The position numbers and the translations under genes were made by a program. A model generated the notes under the pieces. It searched no databases. It saw only the letters and a program-made list of their open reading frames with translations, and had not been told where the DNA came from. A DNA stretch of 64,000 nucleotides from Streptomyces cinnamoneus (GTDB lineage: Bacteria; Actinomycetota; Actinomycetes; Streptomycetales; Streptomycetaceae). Within the stretch, counting starts at the first letter, position 1. Every line of letters starts with the position of its first letter. The stretch is taken from positions 290,003-354,002 of the forward strand of contig NZ_BMVB01000001.1 in assembly GCF_014650495.1 (NCBI RefSeq), in the 5' to 3' direction. Positions 15,164 through 22,276 of this stretch are shown here, piece by piece.

Positions 15164-15484
15164 ATGCGCAAGTCCCTTGCTGTTGCGGCCGCTTCGGCGG
15201 TTGCCGGCCTCACGCTGATGGCCGGCACCCCGGCGAACGCGGCGCCGGCCGCCGCCACCACCGTACCGAGCTGTGTGACGTCTACCTTCTCGACGCCGTT
15301 CTTCGCGATGGTCCGCGTCGACATGGAGAACAAGTGCACCACCGAGCAGCGGGTGAAGCCGTCGTTCAACTACGAGCTGAAGGACGTTCCGTGCTACGCC
15401 CTGCAGCCCGGTCAGAAGGCGGTGTTCAGCCGGGACGTGATCTTCGCCTCCGGGTACACGTTCGCCGGCCTCGTCAGCTGCTGA
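15164..15484 (+). CDS. Small secreted tendamistat-like protein lacking the WRY motif
   Basis: This 106-residue protein has a Sec signal peptide ending near ANA (about residue 26), leaving an 80-residue secreted protein with four cysteines at 37, 58, 77 and 106. PSCVT, NKC, CYALQPGQ and the terminal Cys match the Streptomyces alpha-amylase inhibitor tendamistat (PSCVT, NGC, CYAVAPGQ), and the Cys spacings (21, 19, 29) are close to tendamistat's (16, 18, 28). The Trp-Arg-Tyr triplet that inserts into amylase is absent, and that loop is five residues longer. I therefore infer the fold but not amylase inhibition. AAGGAG precedes the ATG. By gene order this is probably cinorf9. Confidence 0.75.
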   Translation: MRKSLAVAAASAVAGLTLMAGTPANAAPAAATTVPSCVTSTFSTPFFAMVRVDMENKCTTEQRVKPSFNYELKDVPCYALQPGQKAVFSRDVIFASGYTFAGLVSC

Positions 15485-15516
15485 CACCCGGCCCGTAGCG
15501 GTCACGGCTCACACCG

Positions 15517-16167
15517 TCACACCGTCAGTCCCGCGTCGCGGGCGCACAGCGCCGCCTGCACCCTGTTGCCGACCTCCAGGGCGGCCAGGATGCGGCTGAC
15601 GTGAGCCTTGACCGTGCTCTCCCGCATGCCCAGGCCGTCGGCGATCTCCGCATTGGAGGCGCCGGCGGCCAGGAGCCCCAGGACGTCCGACTCGCGGGGG
15701 GTCAGCCGCGCCAGGCGCTGCTGGGCGGCTTGGACATCGCGGGACGCCGTGCGGTGGTAGCGGTCGACCAGACGGCGGGCCGCGGCGGGGTGGAGCATGG
15801 CCTGGCCCGCCGCGACGACCTGTATCGCCCGGATGATCTCGGCCGGATCGGTGTCCTTGAGGAGGAAGCCCGAGGCGCCGGCCGCCAGCGCGTCGTACAC
15901 GTACTGGTCGAGGTCGAACGTGGTCAGCATGACGACTTCCGGCGGGCTGGGCAGCGCGCGCAGCCGCTCGGTGGCCGCTATCCCGTCCATGCGCGGCATC
16001 CGGACGTCCATCAGGGCCACGTCCACGCGCAGGGCACCGGCCCGCTGGACGGCTTCGAGGCCGTCGCCCGCCTGTGCCACGACCTCAATGCCGGGGACGT
16101 CGTCGAGGATGTCGGCGAGGGCCAGCCGGACCAGGCTGTCGTCGTCGACGATCAATGTACGGATCAT
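15517..16167 (-). CDS. cinR: NarL/LuxR-type response regulator CinR
   Basis: This 216-residue response regulator has a receiver domain with the acidic pocket in IVDDDSLVR, the phosphoacceptor Asp in LMDVRMPRMDG (about residue 54), Thr in LTTFD, and Lys in LLKDTDP. It ends in a LuxR-type helix-turn-helix with LTPRESDVLGLLAAGASNAEIA and ESTVKAHVSRIL. It is the partner of CinK, whose stop overlaps its ATG by four bases. Published work on the cluster links CinRK to control of immunity and production (from memory). The likely target is the divergent promoter of cinorf10 and cinK. Confidence 0.92.
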   Translation of the reverse strand: MIRTLIVDDDSLVRLALADILDDVPGIEVVAQAGDGLEAVQRAGALRVDVALMDVRMPRMDGIAATERLRALPSPPEVVMLTTFDLDQYVYDALAAGASGFLLKDTDPAEIIRAIQVVAAGQAMLHPAAARRLVDRYHRTASRDVQAAQQRLARLTPRESDVLGLLAAGASNAEIADGLGMRESTVKAHVSRILAALEVGNRVQAALCARDAGLTV

Positions 16168-17339
16168 GCCGCTCCCGGCGCGAGGTGTTCTTCGACAGTG
16201 CTGACGGGGATGTCGGCGGCGATGTTCCAGCCACCGCCCCCCGAAGGTCCGTAGTCCAGCCGGCCGCCCAGCGCCGTGACGCGCTCGGCCAGTCCGACCA
16301 GCCCGTAGCCGCTGCTGACCGGCGGCTCCCCGGCGGCGGACGCCGGGTCGCCGGCGCGGTTGTGCACCTCGACGCTGGAGGCCGGGGGACCGTAGCGCAC
16401 GACGACCCGCACGGGGGCCCCGGGAGCGTGCTTGCGGGCGTTGGTCAGCGCCTCCTGCACCAGCCGGTGGACGGCGAGGCGGTGACTGGCCGGGAGCGGC
16501 CCGGCCGCGCCCTCGACGACCGCGTCGATCTCCTGGCCGGCCGCGCGCGCCTCGTCGAAGAGGGCGGGCAGCTCGCGCAGCCCCGGGACGCGCTGCCCCT
16601 GCAGCTCCGGGTGGTCGGGATCGCGCAGGACGCCCAGGACGTCCCGCAGGTCGCCCAGGGCCTCGGTGGAAGTGGTGCGCAGCAGTGCGAGCCGGTCCGC
16701 CACGGGCTCGGGAAGGGTGGCGGCCCGCCGCTGCAGGGCTCCGGCGTGCAGGGCCAGCAGGCTCAGCCGGTGGGCGAGCACGTCGTGCATCTCGGCGGCG
16801 ATGCGGGCCCGTTCGCTCAGCCGCGCCTGCTTGGCGCGCAGCTCGCGCTCGACGCGCAGGTGCTCGACCTGCGCCGTCAGGCTCGCCTCCAGCCGCCTAC
16901 GGCTGTCCGCCCACAGCCCCAGCACCATGACGAGGGCGAACGGCAGCACGGGGCCGTACGCACGGGTGCTCCACAGCAACTGCTCCGGCTGCGCGAACCA
17001 GTTGCCGGCCAGCGCCACCGCGGCACACGCACAGCCCAGCGCGCGCCACCCGCGCGAGGCGAGGTAGAAGAGCATGACCAGCAGGGGCAGCAGGGCGCCC
17101 ACCACGACCGCGGCGCAGACGGTCACCACCACCGTGACCAACGGGACGCGGTAGCGCACCGCCAAGGAGAGGCTGCCGACGGCGGCGACGGCCGTGTCCG
17201 GGCCCCACAGCGTGGCGCCGGCCCCCACGTAGGCGTTCTGTACGGCCAGCACACCCACGGCGGCGACCAGCAGCGCCTCCGCCCATCCCGGCCACCTTCG
17301 GTCGTCCGCACTCAGCACGGGTAAATCGTAGTCACCCAC
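16164..17339 (-). CDS. cinK: Sensor histidine kinase CinK
   Basis: This roughly 391-residue NarX/DesK-type kinase has five or six hydrophobic segments in the first 170 residues and no large extracytoplasmic loop, so it probably senses within the membrane. It then has a HisKA_3 helix with the phospho-His in ARIAAEMHDVLAHRLS and an HATPase domain with VQEALTNARKHA and SSGYGLVGLAERV. Several starts are possible. I chose the GTG at 17339 because GGAGGG lies 10 bases upstream. With that start codon 6 is TTA (17322-17324). A GTG at 17318 would exclude the TTA. It overlaps cinR by ATGA. Confidence 0.9.
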   Translation of the reverse strand: MGDYDLPVLSADDRRWPGWAEALLVAAVGVLAVQNAYVGAGATLWGPDTAVAAVGSLSLAVRYRVPLVTVVVTVCAAVVVGALLPLLVMLFYLASRGWRALGCACAAVALAGNWFAQPEQLLWSTRAYGPVLPFALVMVLGLWADSRRRLEASLTAQVEHLRVERELRAKQARLSERARIAAEMHDVLAHRLSLLALHAGALQRRAATLPEPVADRLALLRTTSTEALGDLRDVLGVLRDPDHPELQGQRVPGLRELPALFDEARAAGQEIDAVVEGAAGPLPASHRLAVHRLVQEALTNARKHAPGAPVRVVVRYGPPASSVEVHNRAGDPASAAGEPPVSSGYGLVGLAERVTALGGRLDYGPSGGGGWNIAADIPVSTVEEHLAPGAA

Positions 17340-17449
17340 CGTTTTTGATCCCTCCGCCAGTCGGCCTACGCTACCCCCTACTTTCGTACCGATCGAGCGT
17401 CGCACAACGGCCGATGGTGCGCCCCGCGGCGGCCCCTAGTTTCATGGTC
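17340..17449. promoter_or_regulatory. Divergent cinK / cinorf10 promoter region
   Basis: The spacer holds a near-perfect direct repeat, CCCCTACTTTC (17375-17385) and CCCCTAGTTTC (17433-17443). The second copy contains TAGTTT (17437-17442), a good -10 placed 7 bases before the ATG at 17450, so cinorf10 could be transcribed as a leaderless mRNA. CinR is a candidate ligand of the repeats (inference). Confidence 0.45.
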
Positions 17450-18160
17450 ATGGATCTGACGCAAGCCAACTCCACGCCCGTACAGCCGCGTTCGGCCACC
17501 GGGCTGGCCTTCCTCCGCGAGGCGACCCGCACCTTCCGCACCACCGGCGCGATCGCGCCGAGCAGCCGGCAGCTCGCCGAGCGGCTGGCCGCGCCCCTCG
17601 CCCCTGCGAGCAGACTGCGCCGGCCCACCGCGGTGCTGGAGGTCGGCGCCGGCACGGGGCCGGTGACCCGGGTTCTGGCCGGTGCCGTGGGCCCCGCCGA
17701 CCGGCTCGACGTCGTCGAGATCAACCCCCGCTTCGTCGAGATCCTCAACGGCGCCCTGCGCACGGACCCCGCCATGTCGGCGGCCTCGGACCGCATCCGG
17801 ATCATCCCCGAGTCGATCACCGAGATGCCCATCGACCACAGCTACGACGTCGTCGTCTCCTGCCTGCCGTTCACCAACTTCGCGCCGGAGACGGTCAGGT
17901 CCATCCTGGACCGCTACCTGTCGGTGCTCGTGCCGGGCGGACACCTGACGTTCTTCGGCTACCTCGGCACCCACGCCACCCGCTCGCTGCTCAGCAGCCG
18001 GAAGGAGGCCGCCCGCCACCGCGAAGTGACCGACCTGCTGCACGACTTCACCCGCCGCTACGCCAGCCGGCAGAGTGTCGTGTGGCGCAACATCCCGCCC
18101 GCCCGGGTGTGGCACGTGCGCGCCCCCGAGCACGCCACCCGGGCGGCGGACGCCGCCTGA
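17450..18160 (+). CDS. cinorf10: Phosphatidylethanolamine N-methyltransferase-like immunity protein
   Basis: This 236-residue class I SAM methyltransferase has motif I LEVGAGTGPVTRVLA (about 62-76), an acidic ribose-binding residue in DVVEINPRF, and motif IV region DVVVSCLPFTNF, as in bacterial PE/phospholipid methyltransferases. In the cinnamycin producer, Cinorf10 methylates phosphatidylethanolamine so cinnamycin no longer binds it (published, from memory). Other rRNA-type methyltransferases share this fold, but LPFTNF and the cluster context favour PE. ATG 17450 is chosen over 17444 because there is no RBS and TAGTTT sits at leaderless spacing. Its TGA overlaps the ATG of the next gene. 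Confidence 0.88.
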   Translation: MDLTQANSTPVQPRSATGLAFLREATRTFRTTGAIAPSSRQLAERLAAPLAPASRLRRPTAVLEVGAGTGPVTRVLAGAVGPADRLDVVEINPRFVEILNGALRTDPAMSAASDRIRIIPESITEMPIDHSYDVVVSCLPFTNFAPETVRSILDRYLSVLVPGGHLTFFGYLGTHATRSLLSSRKEAARHREVTDLLHDFTRRYASRQSVVWRNIPPARVWHVRAPEHATRAADAA

Positions 18161-19350
18161 TGCCCACCGCGGACGAGCTGTTGCACGGAGTGCCGCCCGC
18201 GGCCGCGTACGGTCTCGTGCTCGGCCTGGTGCTCCTCGAATCGGTGCTGCTGCTCGGTTCGTTCGTGCCCACGCTCAGCCTGATGCTGTGCGCCGGGGTC
18301 CTGGCACAGGAGGGAACGCTGCGGCTGCCCCTGGTGGTGCTGTGCGCCACGACGGGGGTGGTGGCCGGTGACCTGCTCGCGCAGCGCACCGGGCGCCGCC
18401 TCGGCCCCGGCCTGCGGCGCTCCCGGCTGGGGAGGCGGCTGCCCGAGGCGGCCTGGGAGCGCGCCTGGTCGGTGCTCCAGCGCCGCGGCGGCCCCGCGCT
18501 GCTGGTCTGCCGCTTCGTGCCGGTCGTGCGGACCTTCGCGCCGCACCTGGCGGGCGCCGCCGGCATGCCGTACCGGCGGCTGGCCCCGTACAGCCTGGTG
18601 GCGGGCCTGGTCTGGGCGGGCGGGGAAGCCGGTGCGGGATACGTGCTGGGCGCCTCCTACGACCGGCTGACCGCGCCGGGCGGCGGGCTGCCCACGGTCT
18701 GCGCCGCCGCCGGCGTCCTGCTGGCGGCAGCGGCGGGGCTGCTCGTGCACCGCCGGCGCGCGCGCCGGGCGGTGGGCGGCTCAGGCCGAGCGGGCCAGCG
18801 ACAGGCTGACGTCGGTGCGCAGGATCGCGACGTGCAGATGACGCAGCTCGCGCCCGGGGTCCACCCCGAGCTCGTCGCGGAAGACGCCGCTGACCTCCGC
18901 GTACGCGGCCAGGGCCTCGCCCCTGCGGCCGCAGCGGTAGAGGGCGAGCATCAGCCGCTGCCACAGGCTCTCGCGCAGCGGGTACTTCGCGGTCAGCGTC
19001 CGCAGGTCGCCGACGATCTCGTCGTGGCGGCCGAGGGCGAGGCAGGCGTCGTGGTAGCGCTCGATGGCCCGGATCCACTCCTCCATCAGCCCCGGCACCA
19101 CGTCCCGGTGGAGCGCGTCCGAGCGCACGCCGCCGAGCGGCTGGCCGTGCCAGAGGGCCAGTGCCTCGGTGAGGGCGGAGTGCTCCAGTGCGCGGTCGCC
19201 GAGCTCGGCGGCGAGCCGGGCGCGGGCGGCGGATTCACGGAAAAGAGTGAGATCCAGACAGCCGGTGGGGACCTCGATCAGGTAACCGCTGGGCGAGGTG
19301 TGCAGCAGTCCGGAGAGCCCCGCGCCGGCTGCGTCCAGGCTCTGTCGTAA
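18160..19350 (+). CDS. DedA-family membrane protein with long antisense C-terminal frame
   Basis: Translation begins at the ATG overlapping the cinorf10 stop (TGATG). The first roughly 205 residues are a DedA protein: GLVLLESVLLLGSFVPTLSL, GDLLAQRTGRRLG, and CRFVPVVRTFAPHLAGAAGMPY with the re-entrant-loop Arg, ending in a basic HRRRARRAV. DedA proteins usually stop here. No stop occurs in frame until 19350, so the formal product is 396 residues, and its last 190 residues are read from the strand opposite cinR1. That tail has no recognisable domain and looks like antisense of the SARP gene. By order it is cinorf11. Coupling to cinorf10 suggests a lipid-related immunity role (inference). Confidence 0.75.
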   Translation: MPTADELLHGVPPAAAYGLVLGLVLLESVLLLGSFVPTLSLMLCAGVLAQEGTLRLPLVVLCATTGVVAGDLLAQRTGRRLGPGLRRSRLGRRLPEAAWERAWSVLQRRGGPALLVCRFVPVVRTFAPHLAGAAGMPYRRLAPYSLVAGLVWAGGEAGAGYVLGASYDRLTAPGGGLPTVCAAAGVLLAAAAGLLVHRRRARRAVGGSGRAGQRQADVGAQDRDVQMTQLAPGVHPELVAEDAADLRVRGQGLAPAAAAVEGEHQPLPQALAQRVLRGQRPQVADDLVVAAEGEAGVVVALDGPDPLLHQPRHHVPVERVRAHAAERLAVPEGQCLGEGGVLQCAVAELGGEPGAGGGFTEKSEIQTAGGDLDQVTAGRGVQQSGEPRAGCVQALS

Positions 19351-19566
19351 GCGGGTGAGGAGGGTGTGCAGGGCGGGGCGCGGGCTGTGCGGCAGCTCGT
19401 CGCCCCACACCAGGTCCACGAGTTTCTCGACCGGGACGATCTCGCCCGGGTGCACGAGCAGGGCCGCCAGGAGGGACCGTTGCCGGCCGCTGGGTAGCGA
19501 AACGTTTTTCCTGCCCACCGTGACGCTCAGTGGTCCGAGAACTCGGAAGGATATTGCCCGGTTCAT
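18781..19566 (-). CDS. cinR1: SARP-family activator CinR1
   Basis: This 261-residue Streptomyces antibiotic regulatory protein of the short type has an OmpR-like winged helix at residues 1-95 (ISFRVLGPLSVTVGRKNVSLPSGRQRSLL split by strands, then HSPRPALHTLLTRLR). A bacterial transcriptional activation domain follows (GLMEEWIRAIERYHDACLALGRH, then RCGRRGEALAAYAEV and FRDELGVDPGRELRHLH). It should bind the 11-bp direct repeats ahead of cinorf7. GGGGAG precedes the ATG at 19566, and the longer frame to 19638 lacks family sequence. Codon 73 is TTA (19348-19350), implying bldA control. Its whole 3' two-thirds is overlapped on the other strand by the DedA frame. Confidence 0.92.
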   Translation of the reverse strand: MNRAISFRVLGPLSVTVGRKNVSLPSGRQRSLLAALLVHPGEIVPVEKLVDLVWGDELPHSPRPALHTLLTRLRQSLDAAGAGLSGLLHTSPSGYLIEVPTGCLDLTLFRESAARARLAAELGDRALEHSALTEALALWHGQPLGGVRSDALHRDVVPGLMEEWIRAIERYHDACLALGRHDEIVGDLRTLTAKYPLRESLWQRLMLALYRCGRRGEALAAYAEVSGVFRDELGVDPGRELRHLHVAILRTDVSLSLARSA

Positions 19567-19786
19567 GAACTCTCCCCTTCGCTCATCGAGCCGCACCCTG
19601 AAGACGGCTGGGGACTGCCGTGTCCGCTGTCCACTCAAGCGGACGTCGCGGTCAGCAAGCGTACGGTGCGTACAGAGTTGGTTGTCAACTATGGCGTATG
19701 AATGTCAGGGTTGTCTGGCGTTATCCATACGCTCAAGCGGACAGAAACAGTCGACCGGGCAACAACTCCCGGGGGAGGGACGGGGC
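19567..19786. promoter_or_regulatory. Divergent cinR1 / XRE gene control region with repeats
   Basis: This 220-bp spacer contains an exact 11-bp direct repeat CTCAAGCGGAC (19634-19644 and 19732-19742). It also has an inverted repeat GCGTATG (19694-19700) / CATACGC (19726-19732) spanning the space before the second copy. It is a good candidate for CinR, XRE or autoregulatory binding. No start point can be fixed by eye. Confidence 0.45.
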
Positions 19787-20278
19787 ATGAGCGACAGTCG
19801 ACCGGCACCGGACCGCAACGACCGGCCACTTCTGCGCCAGTTCGACCAGCGGCTCAGTGAACTGATCGCCACCACCGCCGGGGCCGAGGGGAACAAGCGC
19901 CCCGGATACGCGCGCCTGGCCAAGGAGATCCGCGACACCACCGGCCGGACCATCTCCGGCACCTACCTGTGGGAGCTGGCCACCGGGAAGAAGCGCAACG
20001 TCACGCTCGAACAGCTCGACGTCCTCGCGGAGTTCTTCGGTGTGCCCCCGGAGTACTTCCTCGACGACGAGACCGGCCGCCGCATCGACGACCGCCGAAG
20101 ACTGGCCATCGCCCTGCGCGACGCCAAGGTGCGCAACCTCGCCCTGCGCGCGGACGGGCTCTCGCCCGACTGCCTGGACGCGCTGATCGCCATGGTGAAC
20201 GAGGCGCGCAAGACCCAGAACCTGTCGTCCATCGACGATGACGACGACACCGCCACCACCCTTACTTCTTCAGGGTAG
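19787..20278 (+). CDS. XRE-family DNA-binding protein
   Basis: This 163-residue regulator has a helix-turn-helix at about residues 35-90. It resembles the proteins paired with ImmA-like proteases: GYARLAKEIRDTTGRTISGTYLWELATGKKRNV, then LEQLDVLAEFFGVPPEYFLDDE. That PEYFLDDE ending is common in this Streptomyces group. The C-terminal part is helical with an acidic tail. GGGGGAGGGA lies just before the ATG at 19787. It starts a three-gene set with the ImmA/IrrE-like and MAB_1171c-like genes. By order it is cinorf12, but nothing in the sequence ties it to cinnamycin. Confidence 0.87.
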   Translation: MSDSRPAPDRNDRPLLRQFDQRLSELIATTAGAEGNKRPGYARLAKEIRDTTGRTISGTYLWELATGKKRNVTLEQLDVLAEFFGVPPEYFLDDETGRRIDDRRRLAIALRDAKVRNLALRADGLSPDCLDALIAMVNEARKTQNLSSIDDDDDTATTLTSSG

Positions 20279-20317
20279 TCAACGACCCGACGCCGGTCCC
20301 GTGGGCCTGGAGGACCG

Positions 20318-20902
20318 ATGCCACGCCGTACGTACGTCGCCTACCGCCGCTGCCTGAGAAAGGGTCAACGGGAACCCGAGATGCCGTACACGAGCGACGC
20401 CGCCCTCCGTCGACGCTGCCGGGCCCTGCTGGCCCGCGTCAGCCTGCCCGAGCCGTTCTCCGTCGAGGTCCTGTGCCGGCACCTCGGCGAACAGCGCGGC
20501 CGGCCCATCCACCTGCACCCGCTGCCGGAACAGGCCGCCCTGGCCGGGGCCTGCGGCCTGTGGCTCGCCACCGCCACCGACGACCACATCTTCCACGAGC
20601 GCCACACCGTCCGCCCGCACCAGGAGCACATCGTCCTCCACGAGATCGGCCACATGCTCTTCGACCACCACTCGCTGGCCCCGGCCGGCGGCCCGGCGGG
20701 CGCCCTCCTGGCCGACCTCGACCCCCGGCTCATCCGCCGTCTCCTCGCGCGCACCAACTACTCCACGCGCCAGGAACGCGAGGCGGAGATGCTCGCCAGC
20801 CTGATCCGCACCAGCGTCCGCGCCGGCACCGGGGAACGGCCGCCGGGCGCGCTGGGCCGGCTGCAGGCGGCGCTGGGCGTGGTCGGGTCCCATGGCCGCT
20901 GA
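20318..20902 (+). CDS. ImmA/IrrE-like metalloprotease domain protein
   Basis: This 194-residue protein carries a zinc-protease signature HEIGHML at about residues 107-113 (HExxH), preceded by the HIVLHE strand. A downstream ERQEREAE-like helix (TRQEREAEMLAS) supplies the third ligand Glu, as in ImmA/IrrE peptidases (DUF955) that cleave XRE repressors. Its immediate upstream neighbour is an XRE protein, so the pair probably forms a repressor/anti-repressor module. The ATG at 20318 has GGAGG 5-6 bases upstream, and an internal ATG at 20381 is possible. The 3' end overlaps the next gene by 11 bases. Confidence 0.85.
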   Translation: MPRRTYVAYRRCLRKGQREPEMPYTSDAALRRRCRALLARVSLPEPFSVEVLCRHLGEQRGRPIHLHPLPEQAALAGACGLWLATATDDHIFHERHTVRPHQEHIVLHEIGHMLFDHHSLAPAGGPAGALLADLDPRLIRRLLARTNYSTRQEREAEMLASLIRTSVRAGTGERPPGALGRLQAALGVVGSHGR

Positions 20903-22079
20903 CGTCCTCGATTCCGTCCTGGGGACCACCGGGCTGGTGTGCCTGTGGACCGCGGTGGTCCTGCGATGTCCCTACGCCGTGCGCCACCCCGCACAGCGCG
21001 GACTGTGGCTGGCGGTGGCCACGGCGGCCCTGGCGATGACCCTCACCACCTCCATCGGCTCCGTCGTCCCCGAAGCGGCGCTCGGGCTCGCCGGCAACCT
21101 CACCGGCATGGTCTCCGCGGGCGCCGTCCTCGGCTTCGTCATCACGATCATGGGCGGGCGGCGCCTGCACACCTGGGCCTGCGGCACGGTCGCCGCCACG
21201 GCCCTCGCCCTGACCGTCCTCGGCGTCACCTCCCGGGCCCACCTCTCCTACGGCACCATCGCCGAGATCCCGCCCACCGCCACCGCCTACCGGCTGCTGC
21301 TGATCGGCACCCACCTGGCCGTGAACGCGGCCTGCATCGCGGTGTGCTGGCGGTACGGGAGGGGGCCCAGCCGCTCCCCGCTCGCCCTCGGCCTGCGGCT
21401 CTTCGGCATCGGCACCGTCCTGGCGGAGCTGTACTGGCTGCGCCTGTTCGCCGGCCTCTTCACCACCTCCGACGCCCTCCTGCGGTACCAGCCCACCCTC
21501 ATGTCGCTGCACGGCATCCTCCGGGCGGCGGCCGTGCTCGTCCCGACGGCCGTCGCCGTCCGCCGGGCCGCCGCCGACGTCCGGACCATCTGGCGGCTCT
21601 GGCCCCTGTGGCGCGAGCTCGTGGACGCCGTCCCGCACGTCGCCCTCGGCCGCCCCCGCCCCCGCCTGCACGAGATCCTCTGGCCCCGGGCCCCCTGGAA
21701 ACTGCTCGCCTACCGCAAGGTCGTCGAGACCCGCGACGCCATCCTCGTCCTGCACGGCCACGCCGGCCCGGCCGTCACCGCGGCCGCCCGCGACACCGTC
21801 GCCGCCGCGGCCCTCCCGGACGAGCGCGCCGAGGCCACGCTGCTCGCCTGCGTCCTGCGCGAGGCCCGGCGGGCCCGGCTCGCCGGCCTCCCGCCGGCCG
21901 GCCCCCACCCGCCCGAGCCGCTGGGGACCGGCCTCGGCAACGGCAGCCTGGACGACGAGCGGACCTTCCTCCTCCGCCTCGCCGAGTCCTACGCCACACC
22001 ACCCGCCCTGACCTTCGCCCCGCCCCGCAGCCTGCCCCGGGACGAGGACCGGCGGGACGAGCGCAGGCGGTGCGCCTGA
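20892..22079 (+). CDS. MAB_1171c-like putative transporter (seven-helix membrane protein)
   Basis: This 395-residue protein has about seven hydrophobic helices in its first 230 residues. A cytoplasmic C-terminal region contains WRLWPLWRELVDAVPHVALG and RKVVETRDAILVL, a pattern of the MAB_1171c family found in actinobacteria behind XRE/ImmA-like genes. No transport activity is known to me, so the family name is only descriptive. The N-terminal helical block could be a sensor. The start overlaps the protease gene by 11 bases, implying coupled translation. The triad (probably cinorf12-14) borders the cin cluster and may lie outside it functionally. Confidence 0.78.
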   Translation: MAADVLDSVLGTTGLVCLWTAVVLRCPYAVRHPAQRGLWLAVATAALAMTLTTSIGSVVPEAALGLAGNLTGMVSAGAVLGFVITIMGGRRLHTWACGTVAATALALTVLGVTSRAHLSYGTIAEIPPTATAYRLLLIGTHLAVNAACIAVCWRYGRGPSRSPLALGLRLFGIGTVLAELYWLRLFAGLFTTSDALLRYQPTLMSLHGILRAAAVLVPTAVAVRRAAADVRTIWRLWPLWRELVDAVPHVALGRPRPRLHEILWPRAPWKLLAYRKVVETRDAILVLHGHAGPAVTAAARDTVAAAALPDERAEATLLACVLREARRARLAGLPPAGPHPPEPLGTGLGNGSLDDERTFLLRLAESYATPPALTFAPPRSLPRDEDRRDERRRCA

Positions 22080-22276
22080 CCCGCGGCGCACCCGGCCGGG
22101 GCGCACGGCATGATGCCAACCGTGCCCCCGGCCCCCGGTCCGGGTGCGAAACTGTGGTGACCGATGGACGGTGAGCCGTCCGGAGCGGGTGAGGCAGGCG
22201 GGACGACCGCGGCCCGCGCCGGACCGGGCGGGAACGACAGTGGAGGCACAAAGAACATGCGGGTCGGAGCCGTCCT

